Made by a program: the position numbers and the translations under genes. This document shows positions 1 through 9,547 of a DNA stretch of 64,000 nucleotides, in pieces. Where the stretch lies: positions 1,674,001 to 1,738,000 of the forward strand of contig NZ_WBKO01000001.1 of assembly GCF_032842345.1 (NCBI RefSeq). Reading direction: 5' to 3'. Every line of letters starts with the position of its first letter. Position 1 is the first letter of the stretch. The DNA comes from Methanoculleus caldifontis (lineage in GTDB: Archaea; Halobacteriota; Methanomicrobia; Methanomicrobiales; Methanoculleaceae). The notes beneath the pieces were generated by a model. It made no database searches. It was not told the DNA's origin and worked only from the letters and a program-made list of their open reading frames with translations.

Positions 1-3000
1 ATGGGGGGGAGTGGCGGCGAGAACGACGTGTGGCGATCGCACGATTCCGGCGCAACCTGGACAGAGGTGAACGCGAGTGCCGGATGGGATGCACGAATCT
101 TCCACACCAGCGTTGCGCTACCGGACGGGAGCATTGTCCTCATGGGCGGCAGGGTCGGCAACGCCTATGAGAACGACGTATGGCGGTCGACCGATGGCGG
201 TGCAACGTGGACCGAGGTGACCGCGAGTGCCGGATGGGCGGGGCGGTGGAACCCCGCCAGCGTTGCGCTGCCGGACGGGAGCATCGTCCTCATGGGCGGC
301 AGTGACGGCACTACTACATTCAATGATGTGTGGCGGTCGACCGACAGCGGCGCAACCTGGACGCAGATGACCGGGAGTGCCGGGTGGACGGGACGGCACA
401 TGCACACCAGCGTTGCGCTGCCGGACGGGAGCATCGTCCTCATGGGCGGTGTCGACATGACCAGCACCAAACTGAACGACACGTGGCGGTCGACCGACAG
501 CGGCGCGACGTGGACGTGCGTGAACGCGAGCGCCGGGTGGGCGGTACGTGTGTTTGCCACCGGCGTGGCGCTGGCGGACGGAAGCATCGTCCTCATGGGC
601 GGGTTTGCCACCGATATTGGCAATATGAACGACGTGTGGCGGTTCCAGTTCGCGGGATCGTCGGAGCAGAGCCCGTCGCACACCTACACAACTCCGGGCA
701 CTTACTCGGTAACGCTGCAGGCATACAACGCCGGCGGCTGCAACGCATCTACGGCCGTCGACTACATCACCGTCGTCTCCCCCCCGACCGCAAACTTCAC
801 CGCGAACGTCACCGGCGGAACGGCTCCGCTCGCGGTGCAGTTCAACGATACTTCCACCGGGAGTCCGACCGGGTGGAACTGGACGTTCGGCGACGGGGCG
901 ACCTCCACCGAACAGAACCCGGTCCACACCTACGCGACCGCCGGGACCTACACCGTCAACCTGACGGCCGACAACGCGGTGGGAACCGACACCCTCTCCC
1001 GGACCGGGTACGTCACGGTCATGGTCCCGCCGCCGATAGCCGCATTCAACGGGACGCCTCGTACCGGCATCGCACCACTGACGGTGAACTTCACCGACGC
1101 ATCGACCGGGAGCCCGACCGGGTGGGCGTGGTTCTTCGGCGATGAGTCGTATGGCGAAGCCTGGACAGAGCAGAATGCGAGCGCCGGGTGGACGGGACGA
1201 TACTTCTCAACCAGCGTCGTGACGCCGGACGGGAGCATCGTCCTCATGGGGGGAACTCGCGGTGGCATTAGTATGCGCGACGTGTGGCGGTCGACCGATG
1301 GCGGCGTGACCTGGGCGTGCGTGAACGCGAGTGCCAGCTGGTCGGCACGAAGGTCTCATACCAGCGTGGCACTGCCGGACGGGAGCATCGTCCTCATGGG
1401 CGGGTATACCAGCACCAGCGGCAGCCGGTTGAACGACGTCTGGCGGTCGACCGATAACGGCGTTACCTGGACGTGCGTGAACGCGAGTGCCGGGTGGACT
1501 GAACGAAACGGTCATACCAGCGTGGCACTGTCGGACGGCAGCATCATTCTCATGGGCGGCAGTAACGGCTCCGCCAGTCTGAACGACGTGTGGCGGTCGA
1601 CCGATAACGGCGTTACCTGGACCTGCATGAACGCGAGTGCCGGGTGGACTGGACGAAACGGCCATACCAGCGTTGTGCTGCCGGACGGGAGCATCGTCCT
1701 CATGGGCGGCAACACTAAAAACGACGTGTGGCGGTCGACCGATGGTGGCGCGACCTGGACGCAGTTACCCGGCGCCGGGTGGTCGCCGCGTATGTATGCC
1801 ACCAGCGTGGCGTTGCCGGACGGGAACATCGTCTTCATGGGCGGGTCTGCCAGTGGTGGTATCAATATGAACGACGTGTGGCGGTCGCCCGATGGCGGCG
1901 CGACCTGGACGCAGTTACCCGGTGCCGGGTGGACGGCACGAATGTGTCATACCAGCGTGGCACTGCCGGACGGCAGCATCGTCCTCATGGGCGGTGATGG
2001 CGACAGTGACAGCCTGAACGACGTGTGGCGCCTCCAGCCCGCAGGGTCGTCGGAGCAGAGCCCGTCGCACACCTACACAACTCCGGGCACCTACTCGGTA
2101 ACGCTGCAGGCATACAACGCCGGCGGCTGCAACGCATCCACAGTCGTCGGCTACATCACCGTCATCGACGCCCCGACGGTGACCGGGATCGAGCCCGACT
2201 TCGGGATGGCCGCATCAAGCGACCCGAAGGTCAGGATCGTCCGGGGAACCGGGTTTACCGGGATGCCTGACGTGGCCCTCGTGGACGGGGCGACGACGAT
2301 CGCGGCCGCGAACGTCACCATCGTCTCGGACACGAAGCTCACCTGCACCTTCGATCTCGCGACTGCTCTGGCGGGAGCGTACGACGTGAACGTAACGACC
2401 GCGAACGGCACCGGCACTCTCGCCGGTGGGTTTACGGTCTACACCGTTCCCCCGTCAATGTTCCGCGCCGACCACTACCGGAGTGGCGCCTACCCCGACA
2501 CCGGGGCGGATATCCCGGGCACCGTGAAGTGGACGTTCTCAACCGAAGGTCCGGTAGGATATCCTTCTCCGGTCGTGTATGACGGCATCGTCTATATCGG
2601 GAGCAGTGACGCAAACGTCTATGCTATCGACGCCGCTACGGGCGTGAAGGTGTGGAACTACGCGATGGAGAATGTCGTCTGGTCCTCTGCATGCGTGAGC
2701 GGCGGCGTCCTCTACGTCGGGAGCGCCGACAACAGTCTCCACGCAATAGATATCGCCACCGGGACAAAGATATGGGCCTTCCCGACAGGGGAAGCGGTGC
2801 AGTCCTCCCCGTGCATCAGCAACGGGGTCGTCTACGTCGGAAGTCTCGACGGCAACGTCTACGCTATCGATGCCGCTACCGGGACGAATGTCTGGAACTT
2901 CGCGACCGGGGATGCCGTAATCTCCTCTCCGAGCGTGAGCGACGGCATCGTTTACGCCGGGAGTTACGATAACAACGTCTACGCCGTCGATGCCGCGACA

Positions 3001-6000
3001 GGGATGGAACTATGGCGCTTCCCGACCGGAAGCGTGGTTGATTCCTCTCCGAGCGTGAGCGACGGCGTCATCTACGTCGGGAGCGGCGACGGCAAGGTCT
3101 ACGCGCTCGACGCCGCAACGGGGGCACAGAAGTGGGCCTTTACGACGGGTTTGTATGTCTTCTCCTCGCCGTGCGTGAGCGACGGTGTCGTCTACGTCGG
3201 GAGCACCGATAACAACATTTATGCAGTGGATGCTGCGACAGGGACGGAGCTGTGGACCTTCCCGACCGGGGATGCGGTCTGGTCCTCACCCTCCATCAGC
3301 GACGGAGTCGTCTACGTCGGCAGCTGCGACGCAAAGGTCTACGCGCTCGACGCCGCGACAGGTGCGCCGAAGTGGGACGTCACGACGGGAGATGCAATAT
3401 ACTCCTCCCCGTGCGTGAGCGACGGCGTCGTCTACGTCGGGAGTGTCGACGGCAAGGTCTATGCCATCGGCCCCACCGTCCCGGCCGTGAACTTCACTGC
3501 GAACGTCACCGCCGGGATCGCCCCGCTCACGGTGGCGTTCACGGATAACTCCACTGGTTACCCGACAGCCTGGGCCTGGAACTTCGGCGACGGGGTGACC
3601 TCCACCGAGCAGAACCCGGTCCACACCTACGCCGCTCTCGGAAACTACACGGTCTCCCTGACCGCGAGCAATATTTACGGGTCCAACGTCTCCACGGTCG
3701 CCGATTGCATCCGGGTGCTTTCTGCACCGGCGGCGGACTTTACGTTTGCCCCCTCCGAAGGCAACGCTCCGCTCGCGGTGCAGTTCAATGACACCTCGTC
3801 AGGGGATGTTTCCGCCTGGTTCTGGAGCTTTGGCGACGGGAATACATCCACCGAGCAGAATCCGAGCCATACTTATACCGATGCCGGGGCCTATACGGTC
3901 TCGCTGAACGCAAGCAATGCTTATGCATCCGATATTTCGACGATTACGAACGCCGTTCAGGTGCTTGAGCCCCCTGCTGCCGGGTTTACCTTTGCGCCCG
4001 CTGAAGGGAACACACCGCTGACCGTAACCTTCATCGACACTTCTGCGGGGAGCGTCACGGCATGGCAGTGGGACTTCGGCGACGGGAACACCTCCACTGA
4101 AGCGAGCCCGTCGCATGCCTATGCAATCGCCGGGACCTACACCGTCTCGCTGAATGCGAGCAACGCCTATGGATTCAACATTTCCATGGTCGCGGATGCG
4201 ATCAGCGTTCTCCCTGTTCCGGTTGCAGACTTTACGTTTACTCCTTCTGAAGGAAACCTGCCTCTTGCGGTGCAGTTCAACGACGCATCCGCAGGCAACG
4301 TCACTGCATGGTCCTGGGATTTCGGCGATGGACAGACCTCTGCCGAGCAGAACCCCACGCACACCTACGTGACCGCCGGAACGTACACCGTCTCGTTGAA
4401 TGCGAGCAACACCTACGGGTTCAACGTCTTCACGACCACGGGCGCAATCAACATTCTCACCGCGCCGGTAGCAAACTTCAACTATGCCCCGGCCGAAGGG
4501 AACGGGCCTCTCACGGTGCAGTTCAATGATACCTCCGCGGGCAATGTTACGGCGTGGCTCTGGGACTTCGGTGACGGAAACACCTCCACCGAAGCGAGCC
4601 CGTCGCACGTCTACACAGGTGCGGGAACCTACACGGTTACCCTGAACGCCAGTAACCCCTATGGATTCGATGTCTCCACGGCGGCAGGCGCTGTTCACGT
4701 GCTTCCGGCACCAGTCGCGGAGTTTATCTACAGTCCGGGCGAGGGGAACGCTCCCTTGACAGTGCAGTTCACGGATGCCTCGAACGGGAATGTCACCGTG
4801 TGGACCTGGGACTTCGGTGACGGGAACACCTCCACTGAGGTGAGCCCGTTGCACACTTACACGACTGCGGGGACTTACACCGTCTCGCTGAACGCGAGCA
4901 ACGCCTACGGATTCAACGTCTCCACAGCAGCGAGCGATATCCGGGTGTTTTCAGCACCTGTTGCCGGGTTCATGTTCGCTCCTTCCGAAGGAAACGCGCC
5001 TCTCACAGTGCAGTTCAACGATTCTTCGGCAGGCGACATCTCGGCGTGGACCTGGAACTTCGGTGACGGGAACGTATCGTCTGAGCAGAACCCCGTGCAT
5101 GTTTACGCGACTGCAGGTATCTACACAGTTACCCTGAACGCGAGCAATGCTTATGGGTTTAACATCTCCACGGTCACGGATGCCGTCCAGGTGCTCCCGG
5201 CACCCGCGGCGGGCTTCACGCTCGCTCCCTCTGAAGGCAACGCGCCCCTGGCGGTGCAGTTCAACGACACATCATCGGGCAATGTAACAGGATGGACCTG
5301 GGACTTCGGCGACGGCAACATCTCCTTGCTCCAGAACCCGGTTCATATCTACGAGGCCGCCGGCACCTACACCGTCTCGCTGAACGCCAGCAACGCTTAC
5401 GGGTCCGACGTCTCAACTGTTTCCGATGCGGTTCTCGTCCTCCCTCCCCCGGTAGCGGGCTTCACGCTCGCTCCTCAGGAAGGGAACGCGCCTCTTGTGG
5501 TACAGTTCACGGACACCTCCGCGGGCAACGCCACCGCGTGGCTCTGGGCTTTTGGTGACGGACAGACTTCCGCCGAGCAGAATCCCGTGCATACCTACGC
5601 GAATGCAGGGGCCTACACCGTCTCGCTGAACGCGAGCAACGCCTACGGCTGGAACGTCTCTACGGTCACGGACGCCGTCAGTGTGCTCCCGGCACCCGTA
5701 GCGAACTTCGCCTACACGCCGGAAGAAGGGAATGCTCCCCTGACCGTGGCCTTCACCGATACCTCTTCGGGCAACGTCACTGCCTGGCATTGGGGTTTCG
5801 GTGACGGGAACGAGTCAAGTGAACAGAGCCCGTCGCACACCTATGTGACGGCTGGAACCTACACTATCTCGCTGAACGCCAGCAACGCTTATGGGTTCAA
5901 TATCTCAACCGTTTCTGATACGGTTCTCGTACTCCCTCCACCTGCCGCGAACTTCAATTATACGCCCGGTGAAGGAAATGCACCCATGACGGTTCAGTTC

Positions 6001-8412
6001 AATGACGCCTCGATCGGGAACATTACCGCGTGGCTCTGGGACTTCGGGGACGGGCAGACCGCCACCGACCGGAACGCAACCCACACCTACACGAACGCGG
6101 GGACCTACACCGTCACGCTGAATGTCAGCAACGCCTACGGGTTCGATGTCTCCACGGTCGCGGATGCCGTCCAGGTGCTCCCGGCGCCCGCGGCGGGCTT
6201 CACGCTCGCTCCCTCTGAAGGCAACGCGCCCCTGGCGGTGCAGTTCAATGACGCCTCCATCGGGAATGTCACGGCGTGGGCCTGGGATTTCGGTGACGGG
6301 AATACCTCGACCGATCGGAACCCGGTCCATATCTACGCGAACGCCGGGATCTATGCGGTTAGCCTGAACGCCAGCAACGTCTATGGGTTCAACGTCACCA
6401 CGATTACCGATGCAGTCCGGGTACTTCCGGCTCCCTCAGCGGGGTTCACGTTCGTCCCGGACGAAGGAAATGCGCCCCTGACCGTGACGTTCACTGATGC
6501 CTCTGTGGGGAACATTACAGCATGGGTCTGGGACTTTGGCGACGGAGAGGTTTCAACTGAACAGAACCCATCGCACACTTACGCGGGCGCCGGGAGTTAT
6601 ACGGTCTCCCTGAACGCGAGCAACGCCTACGGGTTCAACGTCTCCGCGGTCACCGATGCCGTCCGGGTACTCCCGGCACCTGTGGCAGGGTTTGCCTACG
6701 CGCCGGGCGAAGGGAATGCACCCCTCGCGGTGCAGTTCACCGACACTTCGAGCGGGAACGTCACCGCCTGGTATTGGGATTTCGGTGACGGGCAGACTTC
6801 AGCCGAGCGGAGCCCGTTGCACACCTATGCGACCGCAGGCACCTACACCGTCTCGTTGAATGCCAGTAACACCTATGGGTTCGACATCTTTGCGGTCACG
6901 GATGCTGTCCTGGCGCTTCCGGCACCGGTTGCTGGATTCGCTTACACGCCGGAGGGAGGAAATGCACCCCTGGCAGTGACCTTCACCGACACATCCTCGG
7001 GCAACGTCACCGCCTGGCTCTGGGCTTTTGGTGACGGGCAGACCTCCGCCGAACAGAACCCCGTGCATACCTACGTGAGCGCGGGAGTTTACACCGTCTC
7101 GCTGAACGCGAGCAACGCCTACGGCTGGAACGTCTCTACGGTCACGGACGCCGTCCTGGCGCTTCCGGCACCCGTAGCGAACTTCACCTGCACCCCGGGC
7201 GAGGGAAATGCCCCCCTGACCGTAGCCTTCACCGACACCTCTTCGGGCAACGTCACTGCCTGGTATTGGGACTTCGGCGACGGGAATGAGTCGACAGACC
7301 GGAGCCCGGTTCACACTTACGCAAGCGTGGGCACCTACACGGTCTCGCTAAACGCGAGCAACACTTACGGGTTCAATATCTCGACGGTTGCGGATGCGGT
7401 CAATGTGCTTCCTGCCCCGGCGGCGAGCTTCGCTTACACCCCGAATGAAGGAAACGAGCCTCTGGGCGTAACATTCACGGACACCTCCACTGGCGACATC
7501 ACGACGTGGCGCTGGGATTTTGGCGACGGGACGACCTCCACTGAGCGGAGCCCTGCTCATATCTACGCCCCTGCAGGCGCTTATACGGTCTCACTGAATG
7601 TCAGCAATGCCTACGGATGGGACACCCAGACGGTGCCGGATGCAGTTATCGTCACGTCGCACAGGCGTGGCGGAGGAGGCGGAGGGGTTACTCCGATGGA
7701 TACCTCGACCCCAGCGCCGACTCCGACCTCTACCCCGGTACTGACTCCCACGTCCACCCCGGTACCGACTCCGACCTCGATCCCAACCCCGAACCCGACT
7801 CCGGCGCCGGTCCCGGTCGTAGCCGATCTGCCTACGGATACTGAAGGCAGGGTTGTGGAGACCATCGAGATTGTCGCCTCGGATACGGTCGGCGTGCTGA
7901 CCATCCCCGGCGGTGTGCAGGGGTGGGACGCACACGGAGGGACCCTGCGAGAGATCGTCATCGAGCCTATGGATACGGTCAACCTCACCGAAGCGCACGA
8001 TGTCACGGAGGATACCGCCTCCGCATATCTCTTCGGGCAGTACGCCTACCGGGTCGGACCCGACGGCGCGACCTTCAGCTCCCCGATCACCCTGACCTTC
8101 AACGTCCCGCGGGACGTCTGGGCGACGCTGGATACGGCCAACATGTCAATCATGTGGCAGGGTTCGGCGGCTGGAGCATGGGAGGAGATCCCGATCGCAT
8201 CGATCGAAGGGAATGAAACCCACGTGTGGGTCTCTGCCGCGATCACTCACTTCAGCACCTACGAACTCTTCATACCCGGGTTCGATCAGGCGACGCCTGT
8301 GGTGACGCCTGCGGAAACCGCGACACCGTGGCTCCTGCCGGTCATCATCCTGGCTGTGATCGGTACAACCCTGTATCTATGGAGAAGGAAGAGGAAGGAC
8401 CAGGACCAGTAA
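1..8412 (+). CDS. Giant membrane-anchored surface protein: kelch-like blades, PQQ propeller, 17 PKD domains (5' partial)
   Basis: The frame is open from base 1 and the first Met lies inside a repeat, so the N-terminus and signal peptide are outside the window. Order of parts: at least five kelch/BNR-like blades (residues ~1-217, each with PDGSIVLMGG and NDVWRSTD), a PKD second half (~219-258), a full PKD (~261-340), a PKD first half (~344-384), six more kelch-like blades (~385-677), the matching PKD second half (~681-722), an IPT/TIG-like domain (~723-815), an eight-blade PQQ-type propeller (~819-1158, YVGS and VYAIDAATG), 17 tandem PKD domains of ~82 aa (~1160-2550, WDFGDG core), a Gly and Thr/Pro stalk (~2554-2607), a beta-rich pre-anchor domain (~2609-2758), one membrane helix (~2777-2794) and a basic tail RRKRK. 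Such proteins are exported and held in the membrane. Adhesion or cell-envelope structure is inferred; no enzyme motif is visible. Confidence 0.9.
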   Translation: MGGSGGENDVWRSHDSGATWTEVNASAGWDARIFHTSVALPDGSIVLMGGRVGNAYENDVWRSTDGGATWTEVTASAGWAGRWNPASVALPDGSIVLMGGSDGTTTFNDVWRSTDSGATWTQMTGSAGWTGRHMHTSVALPDGSIVLMGGVDMTSTKLNDTWRSTDSGATWTCVNASAGWAVRVFATGVALADGSIVLMGGFATDIGNMNDVWRFQFAGSSEQSPSHTYTTPGTYSVTLQAYNAGGCNASTAVDYITVVSPPTANFTANVTGGTAPLAVQFNDTSTGSPTGWNWTFGDGATSTEQNPVHTYATAGTYTVNLTADNAVGTDTLSRTGYVTVMVPPPIAAFNGTPRTGIAPLTVNFTDASTGSPTGWAWFFGDESYGEAWTEQNASAGWTGRYFSTSVVTPDGSIVLMGGTRGGISMRDVWRSTDGGVTWACVNASASWSARRSHTSVALPDGSIVLMGGYTSTSGSRLNDVWRSTDNGVTWTCVNASAGWTERNGHTSVALSDGSIILMGGSNGSASLNDVWRSTDNGVTWTCMNASAGWTGRNGHTSVVLPDGSIVLMGGNTKNDVWRSTDGGATWTQLPGAGWSPRMYATSVALPDGNIVFMGGSASGGINMNDVWRSPDGGATWTQLPGAGWTARMCHTSVALPDGSIVLMGGDGDSDSLNDVWRLQPAGSSEQSPSHTYTTPGTYSVTLQAYNAGGCNASTVVGYITVIDAPTVTGIEPDFGMAASSDPKVRIVRGTGFTGMPDVALVDGATTIAAANVTIVSDTKLTCTFDLATALAGAYDVNVTTANGTGTLAGGFTVYTVPPSMFRADHYRSGAYPDTGADIPGTVKWTFSTEGPVGYPSPVVYDGIVYIGSSDANVYAIDAATGVKVWNYAMENVVWSSACVSGGVLYVGSADNSLHAIDIATGTKIWAFPTGEAVQSSPCISNGVVYVGSLDGNVYAIDAATGTNVWNFATGDAVISSPSVSDGIVYAGSYDNNVYAVDAATGMELWRFPTGSVVDSSPSVSDGVIYVGSGDGKVYALDAATGAQKWAFTTGLYVFSSPCVSDGVVYVGSTDNNIYAVDAATGTELWTFPTGDAVWSSPSISDGVVYVGSCDAKVYALDAATGAPKWDVTTGDAIYSSPCVSDGVVYVGSVDGKVYAIGPTVPAVNFTANVTAGIAPLTVAFTDNSTGYPTAWAWNFGDGVTSTEQNPVHTYAALGNYTVSLTASNIYGSNVSTVADCIRVLSAPAADFTFAPSEGNAPLAVQFNDTSSGDVSAWFWSFGDGNTSTEQNPSHTYTDAGAYTVSLNASNAYASDISTITNAVQVLEPPAAGFTFAPAEGNTPLTVTFIDTSAGSVTAWQWDFGDGNTSTEASPSHAYAIAGTYTVSLNASNAYGFNISMVADAISVLPVPVADFTFTPSEGNLPLAVQFNDASAGNVTAWSWDFGDGQTSAEQNPTHTYVTAGTYTVSLNASNTYGFNVFTTTGAINILTAPVANFNYAPAEGNGPLTVQFNDTSAGNVTAWLWDFGDGNTSTEASPSHVYTGAGTYTVTLNASNPYGFDVSTAAGAVHVLPAPVAEFIYSPGEGNAPLTVQFTDASNGNVTVWTWDFGDGNTSTEVSPLHTYTTAGTYTVSLNASNAYGFNVSTAASDIRVFSAPVAGFMFAPSEGNAPLTVQFNDSSAGDISAWTWNFGDGNVSSEQNPVHVYATAGIYTVTLNASNAYGFNISTVTDAVQVLPAPAAGFTLAPSEGNAPLAVQFNDTSSGNVTGWTWDFGDGNISLLQNPVHIYEAAGTYTVSLNASNAYGSDVSTVSDAVLVLPPPVAGFTLAPQEGNAPLVVQFTDTSAGNATAWLWAFGDGQTSAEQNPVHTYANAGAYTVSLNASNAYGWNVSTVTDAVSVLPAPVANFAYTPEEGNAPLTVAFTDTSSGNVTAWHWGFGDGNESSEQSPSHTYVTAGTYTISLNASNAYGFNISTVSDTVLVLPPPAANFNYTPGEGNAPMTVQFNDASIGNITAWLWDFGDGQTATDRNATHTYTNAGTYTVTLNVSNAYGFDVSTVADAVQVLPAPAAGFTLAPSEGNAPLAVQFNDASIGNVTAWAWDFGDGNTSTDRNPVHIYANAGIYAVSLNASNVYGFNVTTITDAVRVLPAPSAGFTFVPDEGNAPLTVTFTDASVGNITAWVWDFGDGEVSTEQNPSHTYAGAGSYTVSLNASNAYGFNVSAVTDAVRVLPAPVAGFAYAPGEGNAPLAVQFTDTSSGNVTAWYWDFGDGQTSAERSPLHTYATAGTYTVSLNASNTYGFDIFAVTDAVLALPAPVAGFAYTPEGGNAPLAVTFTDTSSGNVTAWLWAFGDGQTSAEQNPVHTYVSAGVYTVSLNASNAYGWNVSTVTDAVLALPAPVANFTCTPGEGNAPLTVAFTDTSSGNVTAWYWDFGDGNESTDRSPVHTYASVGTYTVSLNASNTYGFNISTVADAVNVLPAPAASFAYTPNEGNEPLGVTFTDTSTGDITTWRWDFGDGTTSTERSPAHIYAPAGAYTVSLNVSNAYGWDTQTVPDAVIVTSHRRGGGGGGVTPMDTSTPAPTPTSTPVLTPTSTPVPTPTSIPTPNPTPAPVPVVADLPTDTEGRVVETIEIVASDTVGVLTIPGGVQGWDAHGGTLREIVIEPMDTVNLTEAHDVTEDTASAYLFGQYAYRVGPDGATFSSPITLTFNVPRDVWATLDTANMSIMWQGSAAGAWEEIPIASIEGNETHVWVSAAITHFSTYELFIPGFDQATPVVTPAETATPWLLPVIILAVIGTTLYLWRRKRKDQDQ

Positions 8413-8764
8413 TCCCCTTCTTTGATACATTTTTCATCTCGGTGCAGAGAGGCCAGACGGGGGATTCCCGATCTATCTCTGGGGGCATGCTCTCAATTAC
8501 CGGGGCCAAGGCACTTGATCTTAATCCGGCAGAACGAGAAGATCGTGGGCAAGGCCGGTTCGTCGATATGCGGCGCCTCAAGGAGAACATGATCGAAGCG
8601 TGAGCAGGGGGGGAGGGATACTGCCCCAATATACATCGAACAAACGCTGATAGAATCTGCCGACCTGACAGGCAGAAGACCGGAGAACGCCCCGTCCCCT
8701 CTCCTCTGGCGCAGAAGGGGCAGGCGGCTCATGAGCCCGATCTCCGCCTCCCCGGACGCCAGGG
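8413..8764. other. Intergenic region with T-rich tract after the surface-protein gene
   Basis: About 350 bases with no gene I can support. A T-rich stretch just after the TAA (about 8417-8438) fits an archaeal oligo-T terminator for the surface-protein gene. Short open frames here show no recognisable domain or start signal. Confidence 0.5.
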
Positions 8765-9238
8765 TTACAGCCCCAGATCGGACAGTCCGGGGTGGTCGTC
8801 GGGGCGCCGTCCCGGCGGCCAGCGGTACTTCCGCTCCCCCTCCTTGATCGGGAGATCGTTGATGCTGGCGTAACGGCGGCGCATCAGGCCGGACTCGTCG
8901 AACTCCCAGTTCTCGTTCCCGTAGGAGCGGAACCAGTTGCCCGAGTCGTCATGCCATTCGTACGCGAACCGCACGGCGATACGTGCCTCGTGAAACGCCC
9001 AGACCTCCTTTATCAGGCGGTAATCGAGCTCTTTTGCCCATTTTCGCTGCAAAAATGCGACGATCTCCTCGCGGCCGTTGATGAACTCCGCTCTGTTGCG
9101 CCATACGCTGTCGGCGGTGTACGCGAGCGAGACCCTCTCGGGGTCACGGGAGTTCCAGGCATCTTCGGCCATACGGACCTTCTGCACCGCTGTTTCGTAC
9201 GTGAACGGCGGCAGTGGCGGGCGACTCTTCTCGGTCAT
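8765..9238 (-). CDS. NTF2-like SnoaL-fold protein, DUF1348 type
   Basis: 157 aa, single domain. It has the NTF2/SnoaL pattern: an N-terminal helix ([20 protein letters not shown]), then [20 protein letters not shown], then beta strands rich in Trp, Tyr and Phe ([20 protein letters not shown] region) forming the cone-shaped pocket. This matches the DUF1348 group of about 150 aa, whose biochemical role is not established. The ATG at 9238 is chosen because GGGAGGG lies about 5 bases upstream; an earlier in-frame start would add about 29 unconserved-looking residues. It stands alone, divergent from the alcohol dehydrogenase gene. Family is fairly sure, function unknown. Confidence 0.75.
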   Translation of the reverse strand: MTEKSRPPLPPFTYETAVQKVRMAEDAWNSRDPERVSLAYTADSVWRNRAEFINGREEIVAFLQRKWAKELDYRLIKEVWAFHEARIAVRFAYEWHDDSGNWFRSYGNENWEFDESGLMRRRYASINDLPIKEGERKYRWPPGRRPDDHPGLSDLGL

Positions 9239-9389
9239 ACGTCCCTCCCCCTCCGCATGAGATGATAAAGTTGCGGTCGGTGCGAGCAACTCCAGGAAAT
9301 GTATTCCGGCAAAACAATGCGGCACCGGCCGGGCGGCGCGGGGATCTAATTTATCCGCAAAGTCGCGCCTTTCTCTACGGCCTGCCCAA

Positions 9390-9483
9390 ATTTTAAATAA
9401 AATTTCGTAATCGACATGAATTCGCCGACTGTGATTCAGTACTATATATTAGTCTGTTATGACCATTCGCCAAGATATATATG
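9390..9483 (+). promoter_or_regulatory. AT-rich promoter region upstream of the alcohol dehydrogenase
   Basis: Several TATA-like boxes lie in otherwise GC-rich DNA: around 9390-9405, 9442-9450 and 9474-9483. Any could serve the gene at 9548; the last would leave a leader of roughly 40 bases. The choice among them cannot be made by eye. Confidence 0.45.
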
Positions 9484-9547
9484 GATACGGCTCAGTACAA
9501 CTGGTTGGGAATCTAGCTTCGATCTCCGGAACACTACCTGTCACATC

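Noticed and set aside
118-927. Long minus-strand and frame-shifted open frames inside the PKD/kelch gene
   Set aside because: High GC keeps antisense frames open; they are Arg/Pro/Gly-rich shadows with no start signals or domains, while the plus frame has clear repeat domains.
9416-9547. 44-residue N-terminal extension of the alcohol dehydrogenase
   Set aside because: The extension is not like the family; the ATG at 9548 gives the usual N-terminus.
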